This document shows, one piece after another, positions 1 to 10,211 of a stretch of 64,000 bases of DNA (position 1 is the stretch's first letter; the number at the start of each line of letters is the position of its first letter). The position numbers and the translations under genes are program-made. The stretch is from Symbiodinium natans (lineage: Eukaryota; Sar; Dinophyceae; Suessiales; Symbiodiniaceae), in assembly GCA_905221605.1 (NCBI GenBank), contig CAJNDS010000137.1:45001-109000 (forward strand), read 5' to 3'. The notes under the pieces were generated by a model. It did no database searches, was not told the origin of the DNA, and saw nothing but the letters and a program-made list of their open reading frames with translations.

Positions 1-1652
1 TGTCACTACTTGTTTCCCTATAGTCCTGGATCCGAAGGGTTTAGGCTACCCCTAAACCCGAAACCCTAAACCCCAAACCCTAAACCCCAACAAGCGGCTC
101 GCCCAGTTGCAGGGATTCTTTTTGCCCGCCCAGGAGACCATCATCCAGCCCTCGTGGACTGCGAGGGGTCGGGTCACCTGAGCTCTCCATGCCGAGGGTT
201 TAGGGTTTAGGTTTAGGGTTTAGGGTTAGGGTTTAGGGTTTAGGGTTTAGGGTTTAGGGTTTAGGGTTTAGGGTTTAGGGTTTAGGGTTTAGGGTTTAGG
301 GTTCCAGGAAAGGGGCTACCCCTGCTGTCGACAATCCCCCATATTGAGCAATCTTTTTCAGAGGGTTGTAAGGGCCATCCTAGCTGTTTTCCATACATGT
401 GTTCTAAATGTAATATTTTCCCTCATGGGGTTTTTAGGAGGATCATATTCAGGATTTTTTTTCAGAAACTTGTTAAGGGGCATCCTGATTTTGTACTCAC
501 AGGACCTGCCTTCGGGCGAGGGGGTTCGACTTTGGAGGTTTGGGCTTTTTCGAGTTTTTTCGGGTTGAAAGTCTAGGGGGTTTAGGGGCTTGAGGTTTCG
601 AGTCTTGGGGTTTCGAGTCTGTTTTTTTTTGTCGGGGGGGTGGGGGGTATGCAGAAGGGTTTTATTTTATTAGGGTGCAGGGCTGAGAGAACCCCAATTA
701 GCCAAAAGCCGGTTTAGGTTTTGGAGTTTAGGGTTTCGGGCCCAAGACTTGAACATGTACGCGGGGTTGGGAGCTGGCGCTACGTAGGCTCTAGCATCTG
801 CCTCTTAGTGCGGTGAAGCTTCTTGTAATTTCGCCCCAAAACCCGAAATAACCCTAAATCCTAAACCCTAAACCCCAAACCCCAAACCTCCAAGCTGCAC
901 GGTGCAGAAGCAAGGCTGCTGCAATCCGCCGCTGCAAGCTTGGGACGGGGCCCTGATCCTGCAGATTGGAGGTTAGGCGTTTCGGGGGTTCATCCCCTCC
1001 CCCTAATATTTACTCCCCAATCCTTAATTCTAAATAAAATACCCCCCCCCCCCCCCCCATATACTAGAAAATAACCAAAAAGGGAGCAGGAAGTATTTGG
1101 GAACAGGAGGGGTTTTATATTAGGAGGAGGGGATTTTGCATAGGGTTGAAGAAGTAAGTTTTGAGGGATGTAGGCTTTGAGCAAAAAAGTGTGTGTAGGG
1201 TTTTGGGTATCTAGGCTCTGGGGTGCAGTCCGGGTTCAAGAAAGGCTTTAGGGTTTTTTGAATGCTCCATGTGCAGGGAGGCTTATAAGGCTTAAAGGCT
1301 AACTGTCGGTACCAAAGGTGGCAAAAACATGCTTCTCCATATCCACACACGTAAGCTAAGTAGGAACGAGGAATACCAGATTCTTACCATATTGGGCACC
1401 ATTTGGGTACCACGGAACAACGGCTGACCTGAACAGGAGCGAAAAAGTTAGAGAACCTTTTCAGGTTTAGGGTTTATAGGGTTTAGGGTTTAGGGTTTAG
1501 GGTTCAGAATGTACGGACCGGGCATCCCAGTTGTGAGCTGGGCCTGCCCACCTCACGCACGCAGAGGCCTGCTGCCGCTGGAGGTGGCTCGGGCAGGAGG
1601 CAAGGCTTTTCTGGCTGTAGGTTTAACCCTAAACCCTAAACCCTAAACCCTA
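1..1652. repeat. Telomere-type repeat mosaic left of the LTR element
   Basis: No gene was recognised. CCCTAAA-type repeats lie near 47-90, 845-890 and 1624-1652, and TTTAGGG-type repeats at 196-301 and 1463-1503. A poly-C run sits at about 1042-1058. The 91-195 island between a C-type and a G-type array is GC-rich and exon-like, with TTGCAG inside it. About 342-400 resembles the interior of the TIR element at 51852-52042 (shared 'agggccatcctagc'). Short open frames here have no coding character. Confidence 0.7.
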
Positions 1653-1939
1653 TGCGGAGCTGCAATTGGTATTGTAGAAAGGAGTTAGTGTTGGAAGTTG
1701 GAAGGGTTAATGAACCCGGTAATCGTATTTGGCTCAAGATGGGCTTGAACAGAAAGCCACAAGTTCAAAAAGTAGTGCCTGGGTTCTTAGGGTTTGGTAA
1801 GGGTGTGGATTCCTTCCCCCTTTCCTTCCCCCCTGGGTTGCTCTTATCCGTGTTCTTGGTTGTTTCTTGGTTCGATCTGGGAAATATAAGTTCAGGGCGA
1901 TTAGGGGAGTTGATTTCCTTCCTTGGTTGTCCCCCCGTA
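1653..1939 (+). repeat. 5' LTR, 287 bp
   Basis: It starts TGCGGAG and ends CCCCCGTA, so the ends form a short imperfect inverted repeat (TGCGGAG against TACGGGG). The ends are TG...TA rather than the usual TG...CA. The copy at 10212-10498 looks identical. It contains TTTGGCTCAAG at 1728-1738 followed at once by ATG, a match to the 3' end of the dinoflagellate spliced leader. Confidence 0.92.
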
Positions 1940-1951
1940 GGTTATGAGCCC
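1940..1951 (+). promoter_or_regulatory. Primer binding site for a half initiator tRNA-Met
   Basis: GGTTATGAGCCC begins at the base after the LTR. Its complement GGGCTCATAACC is the anticodon stem-loop sequence of initiator tRNA-Met in several eukaryotes, including budding yeast. Priming from an internally cut initiator tRNA is known for Ty1-copia elements such as copia and Ty5. The position and the 12-base match make this a confident call; the host tRNA itself is not in the window. Confidence 0.8.
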
Positions 1952-2005
1952 AAATTAGGTTCCCTGCGGTTAAGTGTTCTTTCAAGGTTTTGGGATCAAG
2001 AAGCA

Positions 2006-5000
2006 ATGCCTTCTCCGAAGCGATGGCTCCAACTTGCCTCGGATGGTGGACAAGATGGTGGAGCTGGAAATGGTGCAGCTGAGTCTCTGGGTGAAAGATC
2101 GGTGTTGGAAGAGGTGATTCCCGACGCTGAAGAACATCTGGAAGAGGCCTTGGTTGCAGAAAGCCCCAATGTGGGTATGAATCCCAATAGGGATATGGTT
2201 AGCAATGCTGAAGCTGAAGGACGTGCTGTTTCTGTACCGCCAAAGCCTGGTGAAAAAAGGAACTGGGATGCGACTGGTGGCATAGATCGTGAAATGGAGG
2301 TGACTGTTTTACGAGTGTTACACAAACACGGGTACCAGCCGTCGTCTTCGACTTCGGGTCGAATGGTAGACCAAGAGTCTCAGACCGATCTGATTGGAGA
2401 AGTGCTACAAGCGACCAGGAGGCCGTTGAACAAGATCAAAAAGGGTCCATCTTCGAGTTCCCAAGGTGGTGGAAGCGGTCACAAACAGAAGGGTGCGGAC
2501 GGCTTTGAAGCTGCACCTGCTGCTGAATACGCCATGGGGGAGGAGGAGATCCTACAGATGGAGGCTGAACGGTTGCGACAGCTGTCAGAAGAAGAGGACG
2601 AGATGCGACAGGTTTCTGAAAGGGACGGTTTTCGGAAAGACGAGCATCTGATCCAAGCGTGTGATGGCACAATGTGGGAATTGCACCTCCATGAAGATGG
2701 GAGACAATATTATTACTGCCTGGATACGCACGAAACCAAGTGGACATTGCCGGTGGTAGGTGAAAAGGTGAAGAGTGACGAGGTGGTTGGGTCTCCTTTG
2801 GGCAATGAGCTGGAAATGGAGGCGGCACTGGATTCTTCATCCTCTACTCCGAAGACTGAGTCTACGAGGGCATTCCAGGGTAGTGTAAATAGTTTAGGTG
2901 AAAAAGATTTTTCCTCTACTATCAGGGATAGCGGTCCTAGGGCTGATGGTGACGCCCCGACCCCGGGTTCTCCTGATGAGGAAGGGATTCCTGGGAACCA
3001 AGCCAACATCGCTGGAGCTCAACACCTGGATCGGGAAGAAACAGAAGCGCTTTCTGAGGGTGGGGCAGCGATGGAATTGGTGGATCCAGAAGAGAAAATG
3101 CCCAATGAGGTGATCGGAACTGTGTCGGCTGCAGAAGAGCGAGTGGTGGATGTGGTACCTGTTGTTCAGGAAGGTGGTCCTGGAGATTCGGAGGATGGAG
3201 AGAAAAAGTTGTGTGTTACGACTGAGGAGGTCTCTTCGTTTGGTGCCAAGAATTCTGCCATTCAAGGGGAAAAAGAAGCTTCTGGAATAGCTGGAGACAC
3301 GGATGATCTGAAAAATGAGGCCTGGAGCGCCAATGATGCGCGGGTTGATGCGCCAGATATTACCTGGAGTGCGAAGGAAGCACGGGTTGAGGTGCATGTG
3401 GTGGTACGTTCCACGGGCGACTGCAACAATGGGGCGCAGGTCTCCGCAGCAGCTGATGATGGAGGTTCACAGGTGGACGCACTGGTGCAACCTGAAGTTA
3501 GCAGCGAGGAACGAAATGACAAGGGCTACACCGGAGCCAATGAGGCAGCTGTGGTCAATGATGGTGGAAATTCTCCTTTGGAGGCCATGGAACCAAAGGA
3601 GCCTGCGGTGGAAGAAAGCGTGCCTGCCGTGGATGATCGACTCAATTGCCCTGCAGTGGAAGAAGATTTGCCTGCTGCAGAAGGTGAGACAAAGGACTCC
3701 AATGATGGGTCCACTCCCATGAAGGGAGAAGCGTTGCCGTCTGGAAGTTCACCGGAAGTCGACACCGAGCGAACTACAGCAGATGAGGCAAAGCCGTTGG
3801 CGGAGAAAAAGGGAGGTCCTGAAATCCAGGAGCACAAAAAAGATGAGCTTGTGGGACTCGTGGAGCAGGACGAGCAGTGTGACCCAAAGGTGAAGACAAA
3901 GGATGCGCCAGGAGCCGATGATACAGAGATGGTTTCTGAAGAGCGTGTAAAGAAAGTGCCCCGAGCGGGAGCCTTGGAGTCACCTGGGCCACATTGCTAT
4001 CAAGAGGGAGATGAGATCATGGGTCTAGTGCGCTGCATCAATGGGTATGGAGCCTTTTTGGACCATGGGGATATGAATGTATTGATTCCTGCAGAAGGGA
4101 ACAATGCATATCAGTTCAAGTTTGGTGATACTGTCAATGGAACAGTGAAACGAGTGGAAGATGATGGTACCATAATCTTGGACACCTTTCTGGTTTTGGA
4201 AGAGGACGTGGAGGACTCTTCTTCGACGCTGCGGAAGTGGAAACCCAGCGGCTGGAGTACGTGGTGGACGGATTCATGGTATGCTGGTCAATGGTACCAA
4301 GATTCCAACGGTCAATGGGACTGGAAACAGGAGGAAGAGCAATCCGATGAAGAGCTTGTGGTACAGGAGTTGTCTTCTGAAGAACGAAAAGAAAGGCAAC
4401 TTTATGGAGAAAAGATCTACAAAGCTCTTCTGGAGAATGGAAATGAAGAGGAAGCCTATGTTGGCAAAATTACTGGGATGCTGTTAGGTCGGCCGATGGA
4501 AGATTTACAGGAGTGTGTTGCGGATCAGGCATTCCTCAATGCGGAAGCTCGGCGCGCGTATGGCATCTTGCAAAATGATGGTTGGAAGCCTGATGGTACA
4601 GAAAGCACAGGCTTGGGGAAGTTAACCACTTTTTCCCGAAAACAGTACCACAACGCGCTTTTCGAACTGGCATGCAGAAAAAGGAGATTTTCTCGACCAG
4701 TTGTGGGTGAAGCGGTGGCAACGGTGCTGAATCAAGGGGAAGATGAGTTTTGGAACGCGCTTTGGTTGGACACCAAGCTATTTTTGCAGGAGCTTGATGG
4801 TGCAGTGCAATCCATGAGCAAAAGGGAGAACAAGCCAATGGAAGCCTACATGGATCCTGACCAGTACAAAAGGGCTTACATGACACCAAAGACGGTGTTG
4901 TCACCTGGTTACAGCAAGCTGTGCAGGTTCTTCAATAAGGGAAGGTGTCGCAATGGCGATGGGTGTCCCTATGAGCATCGTCGGTACGGTGAAGGTTGGC

Positions 5001-8000
5001 CAGAAGGGGGGTCAACTGATCCAAAGAATAGCCAAGAAGCTGATGATGAGGACGGGAACATCGGTGACCCTCCCACAGAGGAAGGTACAGTGGATGAGGC
5101 ACAGCAGGAGCGGGAGGATTTAGCCTTCCGGGCCAAGTACAATTTTGGCAAAGGTGCATCAAAGGGTGAGCCTACGTCAGGTGAGCCAAAAGGTCGGCTG
5201 TGTCTGTATTACAATCAAGGTGGTTGTAAATATGGGACTGCATGCAGGTACCTTCACAACGATGATGTAGCATTGGAAGGGACTTGGGAGCCCGGCAAAG
5301 CTTGGGACAATGCTTCCAGGAAGTCACTAAGGGACGCAGGGTTCCACCATTGCTGTTTCGATTATTACCTCAGAGGACGTTGCCGGAAAGGGTTAAATTT
5401 CTGCAAGTACTCCCATGACGAGATGTCAGAGGAGCGGCTGTCGCTCCTGAAACACTTGGTACAGGTGGCCAATCAGGTCCGGTTTGAAAAAGAGAGAGGA
5501 TGGGAGCTTACGGATAGAAGCACTTTTCAGCCACCTGCGAGTGGGGGAGCTGAATCTTCCTCATCCTCGGCACCAAAAGCGCTGCAAATGACCAATGTGT
5601 CACAAAAAGATGGTGAAAAAGGTATTCTGGATGAAGTAGAAGCTGATGAGCAAAAGAATTCGGTGGCTGCATCCACTAGTACTCAGCTTCACAATCCGGA
5701 GGAGCCGATTGAAAATTGGATGGCTCGCAACGCACACCTGTGGGTGTATACCCCTCATGTAAGTGAGGTGATGATTACGCTTGGTGTGACCAATGTGTCG
5801 GACTTGCAAGAGTTCATCTTTGTGGAAGATTTGGTTGACAAAGGGATCAACAAAGTGACCGCATGCAAAATTCTGCAATTGGTGGGTGAGGTCCGATATC
5901 GACCGGGAGGACCGGAAAAGGCAGTTCCGTCTGATGCATCTGTACGGGTACAACAATCTTCTGGGAACAAAGGGACTGGAAGAGCGGCGGTGCGAACCCT
6001 CACTCAGGTGCGTGAAGCTGAAGACTCCGGTGCAAAAACTATGCCGAGAGGTTCCTATCGGGAGCTTTTTGATAAGGTCAGGTACCGTGATGGTTGGACG
6101 CTTGCGCAGAGGTCTCCGTTGTGCGTACAGAAGCTGCGGTTGGTGGGAGTTGGAATGCCGCCGGTGAATCCACCAACGAAAAAGTATCGGTCAAGATCAA
6201 ACCCTGTAAGAAGGGGAAGGCCCTTGCTGGACAAAAAACAGGTGCGACAGGTGCCACGATCTCGGTCACAACGACGAGTGCAACTGGCGGAAGTGGTGGA
6301 AAAACCGAAGCCACTGGAGCCGGTGAAACCTCGTGGTGGTTTGTCGTATCCATTCAGCAGAGCGTGGGCAGATGTGGTGGATGATGATGACCAGGCGGAG
6401 GCTTTGGTCTCGTATGCCGCTTCCTCAAGCGATTCAAGCGAGGAGGAGACCAATGCGGTACAACGCCTGAAGGAACTCTTTTTGCAAGAAAGGGATTCGT
6501 GGAGAACTGCGAGTCGTGGCAATGTTCCACAAAGTGGTTCTTCAGGCTCCAATGCTGGGCCGAAAAAATCGGTTCACCTTGGCGAAGGGCGCGACAAAGC
6601 GTCGCGGGGGGAGACCCGCCAAGAAGTGACTTCTCAAGTTGTTTCGCTACCACAACCTTCTCCTCGAGCTGAACGGTCTCAAAAAAGAACAAGGGATGGT
6701 TCAGTTATGGTTGGTTCGCTGGCGGTGGGCTCCACGGATGAGGTTTTACCTGGGCAAGGTGCTGCTGGACAGGTGAATGTCTCTGAAAGCGCTCAAGTTC
6801 TTCCTGGGCATGAAGGGGCTGGACAGGAGACGGCGCCGGAAGGAGCAGTACAGATTTCTGGCGAGGAGACCGACCAAAAAGAAGGAGAAGGCGGGAGCAA
6901 TGATCTCCGTGGTAATGATGCGAAGATGTTGGATGGTGGTCCGGTGAGGAGTGACCTTCAGCAATTGCTGGTGAAAGGCCTTCTGACTCGAATTTATTGG
7001 AAGGTTGCAGTTGGCAAGTTGCCAATGGGGCAAAGAGATTGCCAAAAAGGGTCCAATAAGATGGATCGAAATTTGGTTATTAGCATGTCATCCGAGGGTG
7101 CAAGCGAACAGGATGAGAACCTGGCACTGGAGGACGATGCTGATCAGTCAATGGGAGACGGTGCAATGGTTATGGTGTATGATCCAGGAACGCTGATCCA
7201 GTCGCCAACAACTGATTGGGTTATGCGTCGCGGTCTGACCGATCGTACCGTCTGGCCAGCAATGGCGCACCTGGCACAGAGGATATGTGCTGAAATGGTT
7301 CAAGTGGATGAAATGAATGCCCAGCTAGGGACTGGAACACTCCTTTTTCAAAGGAGAGATCAAGGACATTATACTGACCTGCATCATTCGTTCCATGACA
7401 ACCCGTGCTTGCCGGCGGTGGGGAATTACCCTCTTTCGGTGATGGGTACCTTGTTGTCTCCTGGTCTGGAAGGGGAATTCAAGAATACGGACAAGTTTGG
7501 TACTGCTATGGAGGCAATTGCCTATGATTGGAGCCGCAGTCCAGGCATGGAAGTTCATATTGAACTTATGGCGAGGGTAGCCAAAATGGTTCACCCATTC
7601 CTGAATCTGGGAGCACAAGGGTCGGTGATGGTTTCAGAATTTCTCTGGCAGCGCGGGAGGGCTCGGTTGATGGAGTTTCTTCAAGCGGCGACTTGTGCGG
7701 ACCAATTGGAGGCTCTCTGGAGAAGGATGGACGACGATGCGGATGAGGAGGTGGATCCTTCGACAGCGATGCTGGAAGTTCTTGGACTAGAGGATGCGGT
7801 GCTTGATCAAGGGAACAATGAATCCCTTATTCCCATTGAAGATGCTGGAGGTGAGACAAGCGGTGACACTGGAGGGAAGGGCAAAGCGCCAGAAGTTTCT
7901 CCGGAAGAGGAGAAATCCAGTGGGTCATCCAGACTGGCGGACACAAGGATTTTCTTGTGGTCAGTGTACTCCCGCGTGGCTTCGAATTTCTCTATGCAGG

Positions 8001-9841
8001 ACCGCACTACTGGTAAGATCTTTGACAGCACCAAAGGATATCCTGGTGAAGGACCAAACAATGATGACAATCCTTCCTCTAAGGGGAACTTTCCCTGGAT
8101 TTCAGAAGACTACCTTGACGAAGTGGTGTCAAAAAAGATGGAAAGGTCTTCAGAGATGGATGGGTTTGTTCCGGGAAGTGAGGGATCATTGGAAAAGGTA
8201 GAGGTGGAGAATGTCACTGCCTCTAAAATTCTTATGGCTCTTTGGAAGAAGGGACATAGAGTTGGGTTTAGAAGGTTGCGTCGTTTGAATGCATCTGGAT
8301 GCAAGGTTGGAGCAATGAAACGTCCAATCAAAAGGGTGCAGAAGATTGGCGCTAGGAAGGCCTTCATGAAGATGTTCAATGTTTTTGGATCGTCTCAGCA
8401 TGGCTCAGGAGTTGGCGGAAAACCGATCATGAAGGTGGTAGGACCAAGGCCAGGTTTTCCAGCTGTACTCCAAGCACCAAATACTGATAGCACGTCGGGT
8501 GAAGGGAGCAGTCCCCAGGTACATGGCAATGTTCATGTAGAGCACAGTCGCCCTATGGACCGGTATGAGGCAGAGCGCTTGGAGAAGAGGAAGAAGGGTT
8601 TCTGCTATTGGTTTGGCAAAGGGAAAGATCGCTGCAAATTTGGTGACGACTGCAAATTCATCCATTCCGAAGATGATGTGGTGCTACATTCATATTGGTG
8701 CAAATACTATGTGGCAGGGAGAGAATGTTTCGCTGGAAAGGATTGTGGGTTCTCGCATGATGCAACTGGTGTGAGGTGCGTCCAGTTTGCTCGGTCTGGG
8801 AAGTGTCGATTTGGTGACAGGTGTGTCTTCGAGCATGGTGTTCCGTTGGAAAAACAGAGGCCAAGGTCTCCAAGGACGCCCCTAAGGGATGGTCCAAGGA
8901 GAAAGTCTGGTGCAAATGGTGGAGAAAAGGAGATCCCTCCTGAACAGTTCGATGATGATGAGGAGGATTTTATGGTTTATGACGAAGAGACCAAGATGAC
9001 GGAACTGTTGATGGAGGCGATTTCATTTCTCTCCGGTGGCAAGCCAGATTTGGCTCGAGCAGAGGCGGACCCATTGTTCAAACTCCTGAAGTTCACTGGA
9101 GATGCTGACCAAATGGATCAAGTATGGGTTTCGTGGACCACTGAAATGTTGTCAGTGCTGGAACTTCTCGAAGTAGTGAAGTCGTATGATGTTTCGCTCG
9201 CGGAGGTAAAAGAATGGGTCAATGACCTGAGGATATGGTATGAGCGAGCCAATTTGGGAGAAGAAAAGGATCCCAAAAAAGGGAAAAAGAGGTCCCTAGA
9301 AGGGGAGTCCAGCAAAGATATTCCTGCCGAAAAAGAAGTGGTTGAGACTTCGGAGACGGAGGTTGCCGTTGAGGAGGAGAAGAAAAAGGTAAAAAAGAAG
9401 AGGAAAGCTGCAGCTATCGAAGATCCTTACACTCTCATGGTTCCAAAGCCGAAGAAGATGCCGACGATCATTGAGAAGGGTGGATCAACATCCAATGTGG
9501 TGGCTTCTGCAGTGGAAAAATCCTCGAAGACGCGCACAAAGTCAAATGTCGGTGGAAAGACAAAGAAGAAGGAGAAAAGTCAGAGTCCCAAAAAAGAAGA
9601 GGTGGTAATGGTGCACGATCCTGAGGAAAAGGATCGTCCATCTGATGCGGATGCACCAGGGTCTGCCAATGCGAATGAAGAGCTGGATCAATCTTGCCAG
9701 GCGATTGAGGATGCGAAGAGAGAAGGATTGGTATCCTCAATTCAAAGGGGCATACAGGATCCTATTCTTACGATTTCGGACCTGGAGTATATTCTGCTGC
9801 AACTTCACCTCAAGATTGCCAACAATCGGAAAAAGAAGTGA
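2006..9841 (+). CDS. Giant RNA-binding-type retroelement protein (WW-like, S1-like, MLLE/PABC-like, six CCCH fingers), about 2611 aa
   Basis: An unbroken frame of 7.8 kb. From the ATG at 2006 (first ATG in frame after the primer site) the order is: acidic low-complexity N-terminus; WW-like segment near residues 218-252; S1-like segment near 665-728; a Trp/Tyr-rich stretch; an MLLE/PABC-like domain near 790-855 carrying the KITGMLL signature; CCCH fingers near 972, 1066 and 1116; a SAM-like helical stretch near 1232-1300; three more CCCH fingers near 2200, 2232 and 2258 (C-x8/9-C-x5-C-x3-H); and a Lys-rich, NLS-like C-terminus. MLLE domains are known to bind PAM2 peptides in translation and mRNA-decay factors. 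No Pol motifs are visible. The role is inferred: a Gag-like or RNA-packaging protein, or a captured host RNA-binding protein. The frame also stays open upstream to 1652, so an ATG at 1739 in the LTR is an alternative start that would add 89 residues. Confidence 0.85.
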   Translation: MPSPKRWLQLASDGGQDGGAGNGAAESLGERSVLEEVIPDAEEHLEEALVAESPNVGMNPNRDMVSNAEAEGRAVSVPPKPGEKRNWDATGGIDREMEVTVLRVLHKHGYQPSSSTSGRMVDQESQTDLIGEVLQATRRPLNKIKKGPSSSSQGGGSGHKQKGADGFEAAPAAEYAMGEEEILQMEAERLRQLSEEEDEMRQVSERDGFRKDEHLIQACDGTMWELHLHEDGRQYYYCLDTHETKWTLPVVGEKVKSDEVVGSPLGNELEMEAALDSSSSTPKTESTRAFQGSVNSLGEKDFSSTIRDSGPRADGDAPTPGSPDEEGIPGNQANIAGAQHLDREETEALSEGGAAMELVDPEEKMPNEVIGTVSAAEERVVDVVPVVQEGGPGDSEDGEKKLCVTTEEVSSFGAKNSAIQGEKEASGIAGDTDDLKNEAWSANDARVDAPDITWSAKEARVEVHVVVRSTGDCNNGAQVSAAADDGGSQVDALVQPEVSSEERNDKGYTGANEAAVVNDGGNSPLEAMEPKEPAVEESVPAVDDRLNCPAVEEDLPAAEGETKDSNDGSTPMKGEALPSGSSPEVDTERTTADEAKPLAEKKGGPEIQEHKKDELVGLVEQDEQCDPKVKTKDAPGADDTEMVSEERVKKVPRAGALESPGPHCYQEGDEIMGLVRCINGYGAFLDHGDMNVLIPAEGNNAYQFKFGDTVNGTVKRVEDDGTIILDTFLVLEEDVEDSSSTLRKWKPSGWSTWWTDSWYAGQWYQDSNGQWDWKQEEEQSDEELVVQELSSEERKERQLYGEKIYKALLENGNEEEAYVGKITGMLLGRPMEDLQECVADQAFLNAEARRAYGILQNDGWKPDGTESTGLGKLTTFSRKQYHNALFELACRKRRFSRPVVGEAVATVLNQGEDEFWNALWLDTKLFLQELDGAVQSMSKRENKPMEAYMDPDQYKRAYMTPKTVLSPGYSKLCRFFNKGRCRNGDGCPYEHRRYGEGWPEGGSTDPKNSQEADDEDGNIGDPPTEEGTVDEAQQEREDLAFRAKYNFGKGASKGEPTSGEPKGRLCLYYNQGGCKYGTACRYLHNDDVALEGTWEPGKAWDNASRKSLRDAGFHHCCFDYYLRGRCRKGLNFCKYSHDEMSEERLSLLKHLVQVANQVRFEKERGWELTDRSTFQPPASGGAESSSSSAPKALQMTNVSQKDGEKGILDEVEADEQKNSVAASTSTQLHNPEEPIENWMARNAHLWVYTPHVSEVMITLGVTNVSDLQEFIFVEDLVDKGINKVTACKILQLVGEVRYRPGGPEKAVPSDASVRVQQSSGNKGTGRAAVRTLTQVREAEDSGAKTMPRGSYRELFDKVRYRDGWTLAQRSPLCVQKLRLVGVGMPPVNPPTKKYRSRSNPVRRGRPLLDKKQVRQVPRSRSQRRVQLAEVVEKPKPLEPVKPRGGLSYPFSRAWADVVDDDDQAEALVSYAASSSDSSEEETNAVQRLKELFLQERDSWRTASRGNVPQSGSSGSNAGPKKSVHLGEGRDKASRGETRQEVTSQVVSLPQPSPRAERSQKRTRDGSVMVGSLAVGSTDEVLPGQGAAGQVNVSESAQVLPGHEGAGQETAPEGAVQISGEETDQKEGEGGSNDLRGNDAKMLDGGPVRSDLQQLLVKGLLTRIYWKVAVGKLPMGQRDCQKGSNKMDRNLVISMSSEGASEQDENLALEDDADQSMGDGAMVMVYDPGTLIQSPTTDWVMRRGLTDRTVWPAMAHLAQRICAEMVQVDEMNAQLGTGTLLFQRRDQGHYTDLHHSFHDNPCLPAVGNYPLSVMGTLLSPGLEGEFKNTDKFGTAMEAIAYDWSRSPGMEVHIELMARVAKMVHPFLNLGAQGSVMVSEFLWQRGRARLMEFLQAATCADQLEALWRRMDDDADEEVDPSTAMLEVLGLEDAVLDQGNNESLIPIEDAGGETSGDTGGKGKAPEVSPEEEKSSGSSRLADTRIFLWSVYSRVASNFSMQDRTTGKIFDSTKGYPGEGPNNDDNPSSKGNFPWISEDYLDEVVSKKMERSSEMDGFVPGSEGSLEKVEVENVTASKILMALWKKGHRVGFRRLRRLNASGCKVGAMKRPIKRVQKIGARKAFMKMFNVFGSSQHGSGVGGKPIMKVVGPRPGFPAVLQAPNTDSTSGEGSSPQVHGNVHVEHSRPMDRYEAERLEKRKKGFCYWFGKGKDRCKFGDDCKFIHSEDDVVLHSYWCKYYVAGRECFAGKDCGFSHDATGVRCVQFARSGKCRFGDRCVFEHGVPLEKQRPRSPRTPLRDGPRRKSGANGGEKEIPPEQFDDDEEDFMVYDEETKMTELLMEAISFLSGGKPDLARAEADPLFKLLKFTGDADQMDQVWVSWTTEMLSVLELLEVVKSYDVSLAEVKEWVNDLRIWYERANLGEEKDPKKGKKRSLEGESSKDIPAEKEVVETSETEVAVEEEKKKVKKKRKAAAIEDPYTLMVPKPKKMPTIIEKGGSTSNVVASAVEKSSKTRTKSNVGGKTKKKEKSQSPKKEEVVMVHDPEEKDRPSDADAPGSANANEELDQSCQAIEDAKREGLVSSIQRGIQDPILTISDLEYILLQLHLKIANNRKKK

Positions 9842-10203
9842 TTGGATGGTATGGATGAAGGGATGGTTTTTCTCTTTCTGGAGACCGGTGCGCTGGAACA
9901 GCCAATGTGCTGACAATGTGGTGGTTACTATTAAGGGTATGGAAATCCCTGATAGTAGGAGTCAGTAGCTTTTCGCGTAGCGAAGACCACGGTTTGTGGT
10001 GAAGAAGGCCAAGGAGTCTTCAGTGATGAGAGGATCAAGGTGAAAAAAGATTCTCTATGGGTAGTAGGTTAGCCAATGTGCTATAATTCCGTCCTGGAAG
10101 ACGTTAAACCACAATTTGCATTTCAAGCAGCTGGCTGCTGCCGTAATGGCAGTTTTTGGCCAAAAGATCTGCATCTCCAATGTGTCCTAGGAAATCCTAG
10201 GAC
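9842..10203 (+). other. 3' untranslated interior of the LTR element
   Basis: About 360 bp between the stop codon and the purine tract. There is a small hairpin near 9970-9985 (TTCGC/GCGAA) but no open frame of note. It probably carries cis signals for reverse transcription or packaging; that is inference. Confidence 0.5.
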
Positions 10204-10211
10204 AGGGGGAG
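10204..10211 (+). promoter_or_regulatory. Polypurine tract
   Basis: AGGGGGAG ends at the base before the 3' LTR; a single C at 10203 separates it from further purines. This is the expected place and composition for the plus-strand primer of an LTR retrotransposon. Confidence 0.75.

Noticed and set aside
1-302. True chromosome end
   Set aside because: Repeats change orientation several times within the first kilobases and the same pattern runs through the window, so the arrays are interstitial.
344-568. 74-codon hydrophobic ORF
   Set aside because: Lies partly in sequence similar to a TIR element interior; no homology recognised.
2006-9841. Reverse transcriptase or integrase in the giant ORF
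   Set aside because: I looked for YxDD, HHCC and D-D-E type blocks and saw none; a profile search would settle it.
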